64,000 nucleotides of DNA from Arthrobacter sp. Leaf69 (GTDB lineage: Bacteria > Actinomycetota > Actinomycetes > Actinomycetales > Micrococcaceae): NCBI RefSeq assembly GCF_001422645.1, contig NZ_LMLR01000012.1:308230-372229 (forward strand), written 5' to 3'. Positions within the stretch are counted from its first letter, which is position 1. Each line of letters starts with the position of its first letter. The notes under the pieces were generated by a model. The model ran no database searches, was not told where the DNA came from, and saw only the letters and a list, made by a program, of their open reading frames with translations. Positions 50,097-58,845 of the stretch are shown here, piece by piece. The position numbers and the translations under genes were made by a program.

Positions 50097-52724
50097 CTAA
50101 TTCTTCGGGAGCGCATCCAGCAGCCGGGCGCAGCGGATGAAGCCCAGGTGTGAGTACGCCTGCGGGTGGTTCCCGAGGTGGGTTTCGGTGCCGGGGTCGT
50201 ACTCCTCCGGCAGCAGCCCCGTGGGACCGAACAGGTTGACCAGCTGGTCGAACAGGTCCCAGGCCTCCTCGATCCGGCCCACCGCGACGTAGGCCTCGAT
50301 CAGCCACGTCGTGCAGATGTGGAAGCCGCCCTCCAAGCCCGGGAGTCCGTCGTCGTACCGGTAGCGGAACACGGTGGGACCCACCCGCAGTTCCCGTTCC
50401 ACCGCCGTGACGGTGTCCAGGAAGCGCTGGTCCGAAACGTCGAGGAGCCCGGAGAGCCCGATGTGCAGCACAGCCGCGTCCAGGTCCGGGCTGTCGTAGG
50501 CCACGGTGTAGGAGGCGGCGCTCTCGTCCCAGCCTTCGCGCAGGACTTCCTCCCGGATGGTCGCGGCCGCCGGTTCCCACTCCGGAAGCGGTGTCCGGCC
50601 GTGCCGGGCGGCGGTGCGCAGAGCCCGGTCCAGCGCCACCCAGCACATCACCTTGGTGTAGATGTGATGCCGCGGTGCCCGCCTGGCCTCCCAGATCCCG
50701 TGGTCGGCCTCGTGCCAGCGGGCCAGGACGGCCGAGGCCATCTGGACCATCAGCTCCCAGTGGGCATCGGCCAGGACCCCCTGCCGCGCGCTGAGGGAAT
50801 CGATGAGTTCGGCGACCGGGCCGAAGACGTCCAGCTGCACCTGGTGGTCCGCGGCGTTGCCGATCCGCACCGGCCGGGAGCCCGCGTAACCGGGCAGGCT
50901 TTCGATGATCGCCTCGGTGGACAGCGGCGCGCCCGTGACCGAATACAGCGGGTGCAGCCACTCCGGGCCGGGGGCGTGGGCCAGGATCCGTCCCAGCCAG
51001 GCAAGGAACCCTTCCGCCTCCGCAGTGGAGCCGAGGTCCACCAGCGCGTTGACCGTCATGGAGCCGTCCCGCAGCCAGCAGTACCGGTAATCCCAGTTCC
51101 GGGTGCCGCCGATCCCCTCCGGCAGCGAGGTGGTGGGCGCGGCCAGGACGGCGCCGGTGGGCTCATGGACCAGGGCGCGGAGCACCAGGGCCGACCGGCG
51201 GACCAGGGACGGTTTCACGGCGGGCAGCTGCAGTGCCTGCACCCAGCGCCGGGAATGATGCGCGACGGCGGCGCGGCGCGAGTTCTCCTCCGGCGGTTCG
51301 GCCCGCTGGGGTTCCGTGTCGCCGCAGCGCAGGTTCAGCACGACGGGGCCGTGCCGCAGCTCGACGTCGGCCGTGGCGGTGGCATGGCGGCCGTCCGAGG
51401 TGATCGTGAAGCCGACGCCCGGTGCGAGCAGGATGATCGGGTCCGCGGTTCCCACGACGTGCAGCTCGGACCCGCGGGCCTCCATGCTGAAGGGCGCGTT
51501 GGCGTAGTCCGGGCGGGGCGCAAAGACGATCCGCGCTGTTCCGGTCCCCGAGAGGACCCGGACCAGGCTGGTGATGCCTTCCGGCGCCGGTTCCAGGTAG
51601 TCCGTGACGGTGACGTCGGCCCAGCGGGTTTCCACGATCATGGTGCTGTCCACATAGCGCTGGCCCAGGACCTGCGAGGCTTTCACGGGTTCCACCGAGA
51701 AGTGTCCGGCCGCGTCACCGCCGAGCAGATGGGCAAAGAGGGAACCCGAGTCCGGCAGCGGATGGCTCATCCAGCAGATCCTGGCGTCCGGGGTGATGAG
51801 CGCGGTGGAGGAGCCGTTGCCGATCATGGAATGCCGCTCCAGGCCGACGGCGTCTTCCCCGAACAGCCACGCCCGGCGCAGTTCAAACAGAATGGCCAGG
51901 ACCCGGGCGAAGGACTCCGGGTCCCGGAGCCGGTGCGCCGCGGCAGTGGGCCCCTCGCCAACGCGCAGGCCCAGGTCCGGCCCACGCAGGGTGGCCATGG
52001 CGGCCTCATCGCTGGAGGCGTCCCCGGCGTACAGGGCGGCGCTGACCCCGAGCATGGACCGCAGGTGTTCCATGGCGGCGCCCTTGGACGGTTCCACCAC
52101 GGACAGGTCCAGGACGGAGCCGTCGACAATAAAGGACAGCCCGTGCGCCTTGGCTATTTCCTCGGCCTGCTGGGTGACCAGCGCGACGACGTCGGGGGTG
52201 GCCGGGCGGGTGTGCACGGAGACGGCGACCGGCTTCCGCTCGATGGTGATCCCGCGGTAGGCGCCCACGGTTTCAGCGAGGGCCTGGCTGGCCTGCTGCA
52301 ACACGGATTCGGTGGCCAGGGACAACCCGTGGGCGAAGCCCATGTCGAACTCGGCGCCGTGCGAGCCGACAAGGTGCACTTCTGCCGGAAGCCGGGAGAC
52401 GGCGGCCAGGTCGCGCAGGGAGCGCCCGGAGATGACGGCCGCGTGCGTGTTCGGGAGGGCGGCCAGCGCCCGGAGCGCAATCGCGGCACTGCCCAGCGGC
52501 AGGGTTTCGGTGGAAATGCCTTCCGCTTCGCACAGGGTGCCGCCGTAGTTGCAGGCCACGAGCAGCCCCGGCGTGCGGGCCAGGATCTTGAGTTCTGCCA
52601 GCAGCTGTGGCGTCAGGCCGTCGTCGGCTGCGTTGGTCTGCACAAAGGCTCGGAGCAGGCCCAGGGGCAGGGATTTTGTCAGGAGGGCGGAGTCGGCAAG
52701 GGACTGGTTGAGCGGGGTGGGCAT
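50097..52724 (-). CDS. GH15 trehalase/glucoamylase-like enzyme with N-terminal OtsB-like HAD domain
   Basis: 875 residues. Residues about 50-270 match trehalose-6-phosphatase (AAVISGRSLRDLA, HLVGSHGAEFD, SKGAAMEHL, YAGDASSDEAAM) but motif I reads CNYGGTLCE, so the nucleophile Asp is Asn59 and the second Asp is Gly61. Residues about 285-870 are a GH15 domain (GGTRNWDYRYCWLRDGS, HHIYTKVMCWVALDRA, GGFHICTTWLIEAYV), related to actinobacterial trehalases. The phosphatase part is probably inactive and may sense or bind trehalose phosphate. ATG 52724 has GGAAGGA upstream; ATG 52760 is less likely. Confidence 0.88.
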   Translation of the reverse strand: MPTPLNQSLADSALLTKSLPLGLLRAFVQTNAADDGLTPQLLAELKILARTPGLLVACNYGGTLCEAEGISTETLPLGSAAIALRALAALPNTHAAVISGRSLRDLAAVSRLPAEVHLVGSHGAEFDMGFAHGLSLATESVLQQASQALAETVGAYRGITIERKPVAVSVHTRPATPDVVALVTQQAEEIAKAHGLSFIVDGSVLDLSVVEPSKGAAMEHLRSMLGVSAALYAGDASSDEAAMATLRGPDLGLRVGEGPTAAAHRLRDPESFARVLAILFELRRAWLFGEDAVGLERHSMIGNGSSTALITPDARICWMSHPLPDSGSLFAHLLGGDAAGHFSVEPVKASQVLGQRYVDSTMIVETRWADVTVTDYLEPAPEGITSLVRVLSGTGTARIVFAPRPDYANAPFSMEARGSELHVVGTADPIILLAPGVGFTITSDGRHATATADVELRHGPVVLNLRCGDTEPQRAEPPEENSRRAAVAHHSRRWVQALQLPAVKPSLVRRSALVLRALVHEPTGAVLAAPTTSLPEGIGGTRNWDYRYCWLRDGSMTVNALVDLGSTAEAEGFLAWLGRILAHAPGPEWLHPLYSVTGAPLSTEAIIESLPGYAGSRPVRIGNAADHQVQLDVFGPVAELIDSLSARQGVLADAHWELMVQMASAVLARWHEADHGIWEARRAPRHHIYTKVMCWVALDRALRTAARHGRTPLPEWEPAAATIREEVLREGWDESAASYTVAYDSPDLDAAVLHIGLSGLLDVSDQRFLDTVTAVERELRVGPTVFRYRYDDGLPGLEGGFHICTTWLIEAYVAVGRIEEAWDLFDQLVNLFGPTGLLPEEYDPGTETHLGNHPQAYSHLGFIRCARLLDALPKN

Positions 52725-52950
52725 GGACGGAGTCCTTCCGGTTGTCCCCAATGCCTGCATGAGACCGTCCCCGCGGGACGTGCTACCAGTATTTCCCGGC
52801 TCGATTTCCCCTGGGTGTCCCGGCGGTTGCGGGTATGTAACATCCGCAACCGCCGGGGTCAGTGCCGCAGGGGAGGGCTATCGGGCCACGAAACTCACCA
52901 GGGTGAACCCTCCTGCCGTGCGTGACGGCGGGAAGGACCCGGCCTGTCGG

Positions 52951-53940
52951 TCAGATGCGGACCAGTCCGGCGACGTCGGCGAGCAGCTGTACCGAGCGCA
53001 GCCGGGCCTCGGTGCCGGTGCTCTGATGCGCGACGATGAGCTCGTCGGCGTCGGCGTGCGCGGTGAATTCGTCGAGGTATTCCAGCACGGCGTCCGGGGT
53101 GCCCACGGCGGAGTACTTCATCATCTGGGCCACATGCTGGCCCTGCGGCGAGTCCAGGATCATGTCCGCTTCGTCGTCGCTGAAGACGCGGCCGTTGCCG
53201 AAGAACAGCGAGACGCGGGCACGTTTGGTGGCCTGGAACATCTCCTGGGCCTCCGCCGCGGTATCCGCCGCGATCACGTTGACGCCCGCGATCACGTGCG
53301 GGGCATCCAGCTGCGCGGACGGCTGGAAGTCGCGGCGGTAGAGCGCGACGGCGTCCTGAAGGGCGTTGGGGGCGAAGTGCGAGGCGAACGCGTACGGCAG
53401 GCCCAGCTGCGCGGCGAGCCTGGCGCCAAACAGCGAGGACCCCAGGATGTACAGCGGCACATCGGTGCCCTTGCCGGGGGTGGCCTCCACGCCCGGGATG
53501 CGGGTGGGGCCGCTCAGGTAGCCCTGGAGTTCCAGCACGTCCTGCGGGAAACTGTCGGCGGACATGGGGTCGCGGCGCAGGGCCCGCAGGGTGTTCTGGT
53601 CGCTGCCGGGCGCGCGGCCCAGGCCCAGGTCGATCCGGCCCGGGTGCAGCGTTTCCAGCGTGCCGAACTGTTCGGCGATGGTCAGCGGCGAGTGGTTGGG
53701 CAGCATCACGCCGCCGGCGCCGAGGCGGATGCTCTCGGTCTGCGCGGCGACATGGGCGATCAGCACGCTGGTGGCCGAGGAGGCGATCGCGGACATGTTG
53801 TGGTGCTCGGCGTACCAGACGCGCCGGTATCCCAGCTCCTCGGCGAGCTGCGCCATGGCCACGCTGCCGGCCAGGCTCTCTGCCGCCGTCTGGCCCTTGC
53901 CGATGGTTGCCAGGTCAAGGATGGAAAGCGGAACAGTCAC
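52951..53940 (-). CDS. LLM-class flavin-dependent oxidoreductase (MsnO8-like)
   Basis: 329 residues, a luciferase-like barrel: [13 protein letters not shown] at the start, [64 protein letters not shown]. This is the MsnO8 subgroup found widely in actinobacteria; substrates are mostly unknown. The gene stands alone; the 190-nt gap upstream of it toward the GH15 gene has no recognised feature. Confidence 0.9.
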   Translation of the reverse strand: MTVPLSILDLATIGKGQTAAESLAGSVAMAQLAEELGYRRVWYAEHHNMSAIASSATSVLIAHVAAQTESIRLGAGGVMLPNHSPLTIAEQFGTLETLHPGRIDLGLGRAPGSDQNTLRALRRDPMSADSFPQDVLELQGYLSGPTRIPGVEATPGKGTDVPLYILGSSLFGARLAAQLGLPYAFASHFAPNALQDAVALYRRDFQPSAQLDAPHVIAGVNVIAADTAAEAQEMFQATKRARVSLFFGNGRVFSDDEADMILDSPQGQHVAQMMKYSAVGTPDAVLEYLDEFTAHADADELIVAHQSTGTEARLRSVQLLADVAGLVRI

Positions 53941-54074
53941 GGAAAAGCCGGCCTTTCGTTGCGGGAAGTCACAGGCGCGGCGCCGGACCCCGGCGCGCGC
54001 ACACTGTGGACAACGACGCCGGCCCCCGGGTTATTTCTGCGCCGGCTGTGGCGCTCCCCATGTGCCTCCGGAAG

Positions 54075-54884
54075 TCAGGGGCACGAATAGTTGTAGTCCA
54101 GGCCGCCGGAAACGTACTGCGCCAGGGCGACGCGGCCTCCCGGGGTGAGAGGCGGCAGGGAGCAGTTGGATTTGGCGCCGGCCAGGGACCTCGCGCCGGC
54201 GAGCCAGCTCGGCAGTCCGGCGAGGGGGCTGTCGGGCGGGACCGCACCAGCGATCTGGCCCCACTGGTAGCCGGTGGAATAGAGGCCGACTCTAGCGTTG
54301 ATACTCGCGAAGTAGGCGGCCATTCCTTCCAGGTCGGCCACGTTGGCCGCCTTGCCCGGCTGCCAGCTGTTTTCGGTTTCCACGTCCAGCCACCACAGGT
54401 AGCTCTGCGGATTGTCGACCCCGCGGATCGCGGCATCGTCATAGGCCTTTGCATAGCCATACATATAAGAGCAGGCCCGGAGATCGTCCGCGCCGCTGCC
54501 GCAGGCACCATACGGGTTGGCCACGTCAACGCCGCCGTAGTGGTTCGATGTGGGCCACCACGAACCCTGCGGGCCCGGGTTGGCTGTATTGACGTAGAGC
54601 GCCACCCTCGGCTGGGCGGTGAGCGGCGGGTAAGGGGAGGTTTCCGCCCAGCCCAGTTGGGCCGCCAGGCACGGGTTGGTGGTGTTCGCGAGGCCGTTGT
54701 TGACGCCGACGATGGCGAAGGCCGGCCGGTTGGGGAGGGTTTTCCCGCACTGGGGCCAGGAGACGTCAATACCTACCGGCTCGGCAGCCCGGGGCGGGGC
54801 CGCGGACGCCGGCCCTCCGCCCAGCAGGACAAGGCCAAGAGTGATGGCGGCGGAAACAAGCTTCGTCAGTACCCGGGTAGCCAT
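54075..54884 (-). CDS. Secreted GH25-like glycoside hydrolase-fold protein
   Basis: 269 residues with a Sec signal peptide (LVSAAITLGLVLLGGGPASA, cleaved after ASA near residue 28). The mature part starts VGIDVSWPQCGK and has SYLWWLDVETENSWQ and VGLYSTGYQWGQIAG, a TIM barrel like GH25/DUF1906. The DVE motif is at the expected active site. Probably a cell-wall-acting or structural exported protein; activity is unproven. TAAGCT ends 5 nt before the ATG with no SD site (leaderless). Confidence 0.82.
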   Translation of the reverse strand: MATRVLTKLVSAAITLGLVLLGGGPASAAPPRAAEPVGIDVSWPQCGKTLPNRPAFAIVGVNNGLANTTNPCLAAQLGWAETSPYPPLTAQPRVALYVNTANPGPQGSWWPTSNHYGGVDVANPYGACGSGADDLRACSYMYGYAKAYDDAAIRGVDNPQSYLWWLDVETENSWQPGKAANVADLEGMAAYFASINARVGLYSTGYQWGQIAGAVPPDSPLAGLPSWLAGARSLAGAKSNCSLPPLTPGGRVALAQYVSGGLDYNYSCP

Positions 54885-55092
54885 GCCCCAGCTTACTTCC
54901 GGGTCCGGACGGCCCCGGGAACCGGCCGTGCGCGTCGCCGGATGGAATACTCAGCAGGCTGACGGAGTTGCCGCCCCTATGAGTCATTGCAACTCACAGG
55001 TTCGGGAACCGTACGCCGAACTCGAAGCCGCACGCTAGAACCCCTTCAACTTTTCACCGCCGGCCGCGCGGCCGGCAGAACAGGAGCCCGAC

Positions 55093-55794
55093 ATGGCTAA
55101 CATCCTGATGGTCGTATCCGCTGCAGATTCCCTCACCATGCGCGACGGCACCGAACACCCCACCGGCTACTGGGCCGAGGAAGTGGTGGTTTCGCACCGG
55201 ACCCTCCGCAACGCCGGACACACCGTCCACATCGCCACGCCCGGCGGCTCGAAGCCCACCGTCGACGAGGTGAGCCTGGCCGCCGAGTCCGCTGGCGGCC
55301 AGGACCGCGCCGACAGTTTCCGCCGGTACCTCGCCGAGATCGACGCCGAATTGTCCGCGCCGCTGGCGCTGGCCGACGTCGACCTCGCCGGCTATGACGC
55401 GATTGTCCTGCCCGGCGGCCACGGCCCCATGACCGATCTCTACCAGGACGCGGACCTGGGCAAGCTCCTGGCCGCGGCGGATGCGGCCGGGAAGATCATC
55501 GCCCCGTTCTGCCACGGACCGGCCGGTCTGCTGAGCGCCACGGACGACGCCGGTACGTTCGCCTTCGCGGGACGCCGCCTCACCGTTTTCACCAACGAGG
55601 AGGAAATCAACGGCGGCACCGGCCCCAACACGCCGTGGTTCGTGGAGGACGTCCTGAAGGACAAGGGCGCCGTCGTCGAGAACGCCGCCGCCTGGACGTC
55701 CCATGTGGTGCGTGACGGCAATCTGATCAGCGGCCAGAACCCGCAGTCCAGCGAGGATGTTGCGCAGGAAGTCCTCAAAGCCCTCGCCGAATAG
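55093..55794 (+). CDS. DJ-1/PfpI family protein (Hsp31-like type 1 glutamine amidotransferase fold)
   Basis: 233 residues. The nucleophile elbow is APFCHGPAGLLSA and the LPGGHGPMTDL strand-loop is present; MRDGTEHPTGYWAEEV at the N terminus is typical of the Hsp31/glyoxalase III-like branch. It may repair glyoxal damage or act as a chaperone; which is unclear. ACAGGAG precedes the ATG. The C-terminal part has NPQSSEDVAQEVL as in the family. Confidence 0.9.
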   Translation: MANILMVVSAADSLTMRDGTEHPTGYWAEEVVVSHRTLRNAGHTVHIATPGGSKPTVDEVSLAAESAGGQDRADSFRRYLAEIDAELSAPLALADVDLAGYDAIVLPGGHGPMTDLYQDADLGKLLAAADAAGKIIAPFCHGPAGLLSATDDAGTFAFAGRRLTVFTNEEEINGGTGPNTPWFVEDVLKDKGAVVENAAAWTSHVVRDGNLISGQNPQSSEDVAQEVLKALAE

Positions 55795-55818
55795 CACCGC
55801 CTAAGTAACATCCGGAGC

Positions 55819-55845
55819 GCCGGGTCCGGGGTTGCCGGACCCGGC
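55819..55845 (+). terminator. Perfect hairpin between the DJ-1 and HerA-like genes
   Basis: GCCGGGTCCGG and CCGGACCCGGC form a perfect 11-bp stem with a 5-nt loop, 25 nt after the DJ-1 stop. There is no T-run. A -10-like TATGCT follows at 55846-55851. Confidence 0.5.
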
Positions 55846-55857
55846 TATGCTGTCCGC

Positions 55858-57561
55858 ATGGCCATCAAATCCACTGCTGATAAAGTCGCCACCATCCAGA
55901 AGGGGTACACCCTCGAGGGCCCCACGATTGAACTGGGCGCCGCGATCATCGACGGCGAAGTCCACAAGGATGCCCCCGTCCGGCTCCCGCTGTCCATGAT
56001 GAACCGCCACGGGCTGGTGGCCGGGGCAACCGGCACGGGCAAGACCGTCACCTTGCACATGATGGCCGAACAGCTCTCCGCCGCCGGGGTCCCGGTGTTC
56101 CTGGCGGATATCAAGGGAGACTTGTCCGGGCTGGCCACGGCCGCCACCGGCAATGCGAAGCTGCTGGCACGCACGGAAGGGATCGGCCAGGCCTGGTCCG
56201 GCAAGACGTTCCCGGTGGAGTTCCTGGCCCTCGGCGGCGACGGTAGCGGCATCCCCGTCCGTGCCACCATCACCTCCTTTGGCCCCATCCTGCTGTCCCG
56301 CATCATGGAACTCAACGACACCCAGGAATCGAGCCTGCAGCTGGTCTTCCATTTCGCGGACAAGAACGACCTCGAACTCATTGACCTGAAGGACCTGCGC
56401 GCCGTCATCCAGTTCCTCACGTCCGCGGAAGGCAAAGACGAACTGGAGGAACTGGGCGGACTGTCGAAGTCGACCGCCGGTGTCATCCTTCGTGAACTCA
56501 TCACCCTCGAAGCCCAGGGCATGGAGAAGTTCTTCGGCGAGCCCGAGTTCGACACCGCCGAATTGATGCGCACGGCCCCGGACGGCCGCGGCGTCATCAC
56601 GTGCCTGGAGCTGCCCACCTTGCAGACCAAGCCGATGTTGTTCTCCACGTTCCTAATGTGGCTGCTGGCGGACCTCTTCGACGAACTGCCCGAGGCCGGA
56701 GACCTGGACAAGCCGAAACTGGTCTTCTTCCTGGACGAGGCCCACCTGCTGTTCAACGGCGCTTCGAAGGCCTTCCTGGACGCCATCACCACCACCGTGC
56801 GGCTGATCCGGTCCAAGGGCGTCGGCATCTTCTTCGTCACCCAGACCCCCAAAGACGTTCCCGCCGAAGTCCTTGGCCAGCTCGCCAACCGTGTCCAGCA
56901 CGCGCTCCGGGCCTACACGCCGGAGGATGCCAAGGCGCTCAAAGCCACCGTCTCCACCTTCCCGATGAGCGACTACGACCTGGAGGAGACCCTGACCTCC
57001 GCCGGGATCGGCGAGGCGGTCATCACCGTCATGAACGAGAAGGGCGCCCCGACGCCGGTGGCACTCACCCGCCTGCGCGCGCCAGAATCCCTCATGGGGC
57101 CCAGCGCCGACGCCCTGATCGCAAGCACCGTGGCCGGCTCCGCGCTGCTGCCCAAGTACGGCACCGCCGTCGACAACGTGTCAGCCTACGAAAAGATTGC
57201 CGGGAAGGCACCGTCGGGCACCGGCGCGGAGGCTCCTGCCCCGGTGCCCGGCGGCGGCACCCCCGACGTGTCCGACGTCGAAGCCGAGGCGCGGCGGATC
57301 GAGGAGGATATCCTGGGCCGTCCCAGCAGTCGGCCCGCGCCGGCCCCCGCATCTCAAGAAACCCGCCGGGAGCCGGAACGCGAGGCACCCCGCCGGTCCC
57401 CGAGGCAACCTGCAAACGAAGGCAATGCCGGAGACCTGACCGGGGCCCTGGGTGGCGCCCTCGGCGGCGGGCTCAAGAGCATGGCCCGCTCGCTGGGGAC
57501 CCAGCTCGGCCGCGAATTGCTCCGCGGCGTCTTCGGCACGGCCCCCAAGCGCCGCCGCTAG
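55858..57561 (+). CDS. HerA-like (DUF853) helicase/ATPase family protein
   Basis: 567 residues. Walker A is AGATGTGKTVTLHMMAEQL (about residue 57-75), Walker B is LVFFLDEAHLLFNG, and GIFFVTQTPKDVPAEVLGQLANRVQHALRA is the sensor/arginine region of HerA/FtsK-type ATPases of the DUF853 group. A Pro/Glu-rich, charged linker at 460-525 precedes a Gly/Arg-rich tail. It may act on DNA, but no NurA nuclease or partner gene is adjacent. TATGCT ends 6 nt upstream of the ATG with no SD site, so initiation is probably leaderless. Confidence 0.9.
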   Translation: MAIKSTADKVATIQKGYTLEGPTIELGAAIIDGEVHKDAPVRLPLSMMNRHGLVAGATGTGKTVTLHMMAEQLSAAGVPVFLADIKGDLSGLATAATGNAKLLARTEGIGQAWSGKTFPVEFLALGGDGSGIPVRATITSFGPILLSRIMELNDTQESSLQLVFHFADKNDLELIDLKDLRAVIQFLTSAEGKDELEELGGLSKSTAGVILRELITLEAQGMEKFFGEPEFDTAELMRTAPDGRGVITCLELPTLQTKPMLFSTFLMWLLADLFDELPEAGDLDKPKLVFFLDEAHLLFNGASKAFLDAITTTVRLIRSKGVGIFFVTQTPKDVPAEVLGQLANRVQHALRAYTPEDAKALKATVSTFPMSDYDLEETLTSAGIGEAVITVMNEKGAPTPVALTRLRAPESLMGPSADALIASTVAGSALLPKYGTAVDNVSAYEKIAGKAPSGTGAEAPAPVPGGGTPDVSDVEAEARRIEEDILGRPSSRPAPAPASQETRREPEREAPRRSPRQPANEGNAGDLTGALGGALGGGLKSMARSLGTQLGRELLRGVFGTAPKRRR

Positions 57562-57702
57562 GAACGGGGAGGAGCCGGCCCGGCCGTTTCAAAGCGGTGG
57601 TGCTGGAGCTCCCACTGTGGGCGATAGGTGCGGTCCTTGCCACATGGGGCGCCTGTGACAATAAGTTTCCTGTGGGGTGCAGGTAACGTAAGGTATGTGC
57701 AA

Positions 57703-58695
57703 ATGAGTCAGGCCTTGGTCAGGACCGCAGCCGGTTGGCTGCTGGGCCTGATGCTTGTCGTGGCCGCGGGAGTTGTCGCGATCAATATCGTGAACAACTC
57801 GGTCGCAGGCCCCCAGCAGCCTGTGCGCGAGTATTTCGACGCTTTGCAGAAGGGCGAGGGCGAGAAAGCCCTGGGCCTGTTACGTGCCTCCGTGCCCCAA
57901 AGCAACGCCGCCATGCTGGACGGAACGGCACTGCAGACCGCCGCCGCCGGGATCAGCGACGTGCGGTATGGCGACGCCGAGGACCGCGGCGGGAACCAGG
58001 TCATGGTTCCGGTTGACTACACCATTGACGGCAGCGAACAGCGGACCGAGTTCCTGCTGGAAAAGTCCGGCACCGAATGGCTGTTCTTCCACAAATGGTC
58101 GTTTGTTCCCGCGGCCCTTCCAGTCGTGGACGTCACGGTGGTCAACGCCAATGAGGCCACACTCAACGGGGTGCCGGTGAACATGCCCAACGGCCGCAAC
58201 TCCTTCGCCGTTTTCTACCCCGGCGAGTACGAGGCCTCTCTTGCCGGCGAGTACTTCTCCGCCCCGCCCACCAAAGCCACGCTGAGCGGCCGCGACGTCC
58301 CCGCTGCCCCACTGAGCCTGATGACCGAAGCGACCGACGGGCTCAAGGATGCTGTGGGCAGCAAGGTCAAGGAGTTCCTGGACACGTGCGCCGATACCGC
58401 CGACAAGCAGCAGAAGCTCCAGCCTGACTGCCCGTTTTACCATGCCACCAACAACCGCGTCGTCGACGGCACCATCGACTGGAGCATCCAGGAGTATCCC
58501 ACCGTCAGCATCGAACCCTTTGGCGGACGCTGGGTGGTGGCGCCCCTGAACGGCAAGGCACAGATCAAGGCCCAGCAGGTGGACCTGTTCACCGGGGCCG
58601 TGACGGAGCTCAACGCGGTCCATGACTTCAGCTTCACGACCCGCCTGGACATCGACGCCGAAAACGTCAAGGTCACGCCGCTCCTGAGCTACTAG
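57703..58695 (+). CDS. Membrane-anchored protein of unknown function
   Basis: 330 residues. One N-terminal membrane segment (TAAGWLLGLMLVVAAGVVAINIV) anchors an extracytoplasmic part with a DUF4878/NTF2-like start (VREYFDALQKGEGEKALGLL) and a later TCADTADKQQKLQPDCPFYHATN with two cysteines. It resembles actinobacterial surface proteins with repeated beta domains. ATG 57703 is chosen because TAAGGT ends 8 nt upstream (leaderless); GTG 57697 is the nearest alternative. Function not recognised. Confidence 0.8.
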   Translation: MSQALVRTAAGWLLGLMLVVAAGVVAINIVNNSVAGPQQPVREYFDALQKGEGEKALGLLRASVPQSNAAMLDGTALQTAAAGISDVRYGDAEDRGGNQVMVPVDYTIDGSEQRTEFLLEKSGTEWLFFHKWSFVPAALPVVDVTVVNANEATLNGVPVNMPNGRNSFAVFYPGEYEASLAGEYFSAPPTKATLSGRDVPAAPLSLMTEATDGLKDAVGSKVKEFLDTCADTADKQQKLQPDCPFYHATNNRVVDGTIDWSIQEYPTVSIEPFGGRWVVAPLNGKAQIKAQQVDLFTGAVTELNAVHDFSFTTRLDIDAENVKVTPLLSY

Positions 58696-58845
58696 CCCGG
58701 CCGCTGCGGTACCAGCGCGGTTTTGCACGTGGCACTGCCGGCTCGTCGAGACCCCGGGAATCCGGGCCCAATTAAAGCCAGAAGGCTGCCATCCGTGACG
58801 CCGTGGTCACGAACAGCAGCCAAAACTGTGCCAGTCCGGCCGGCG

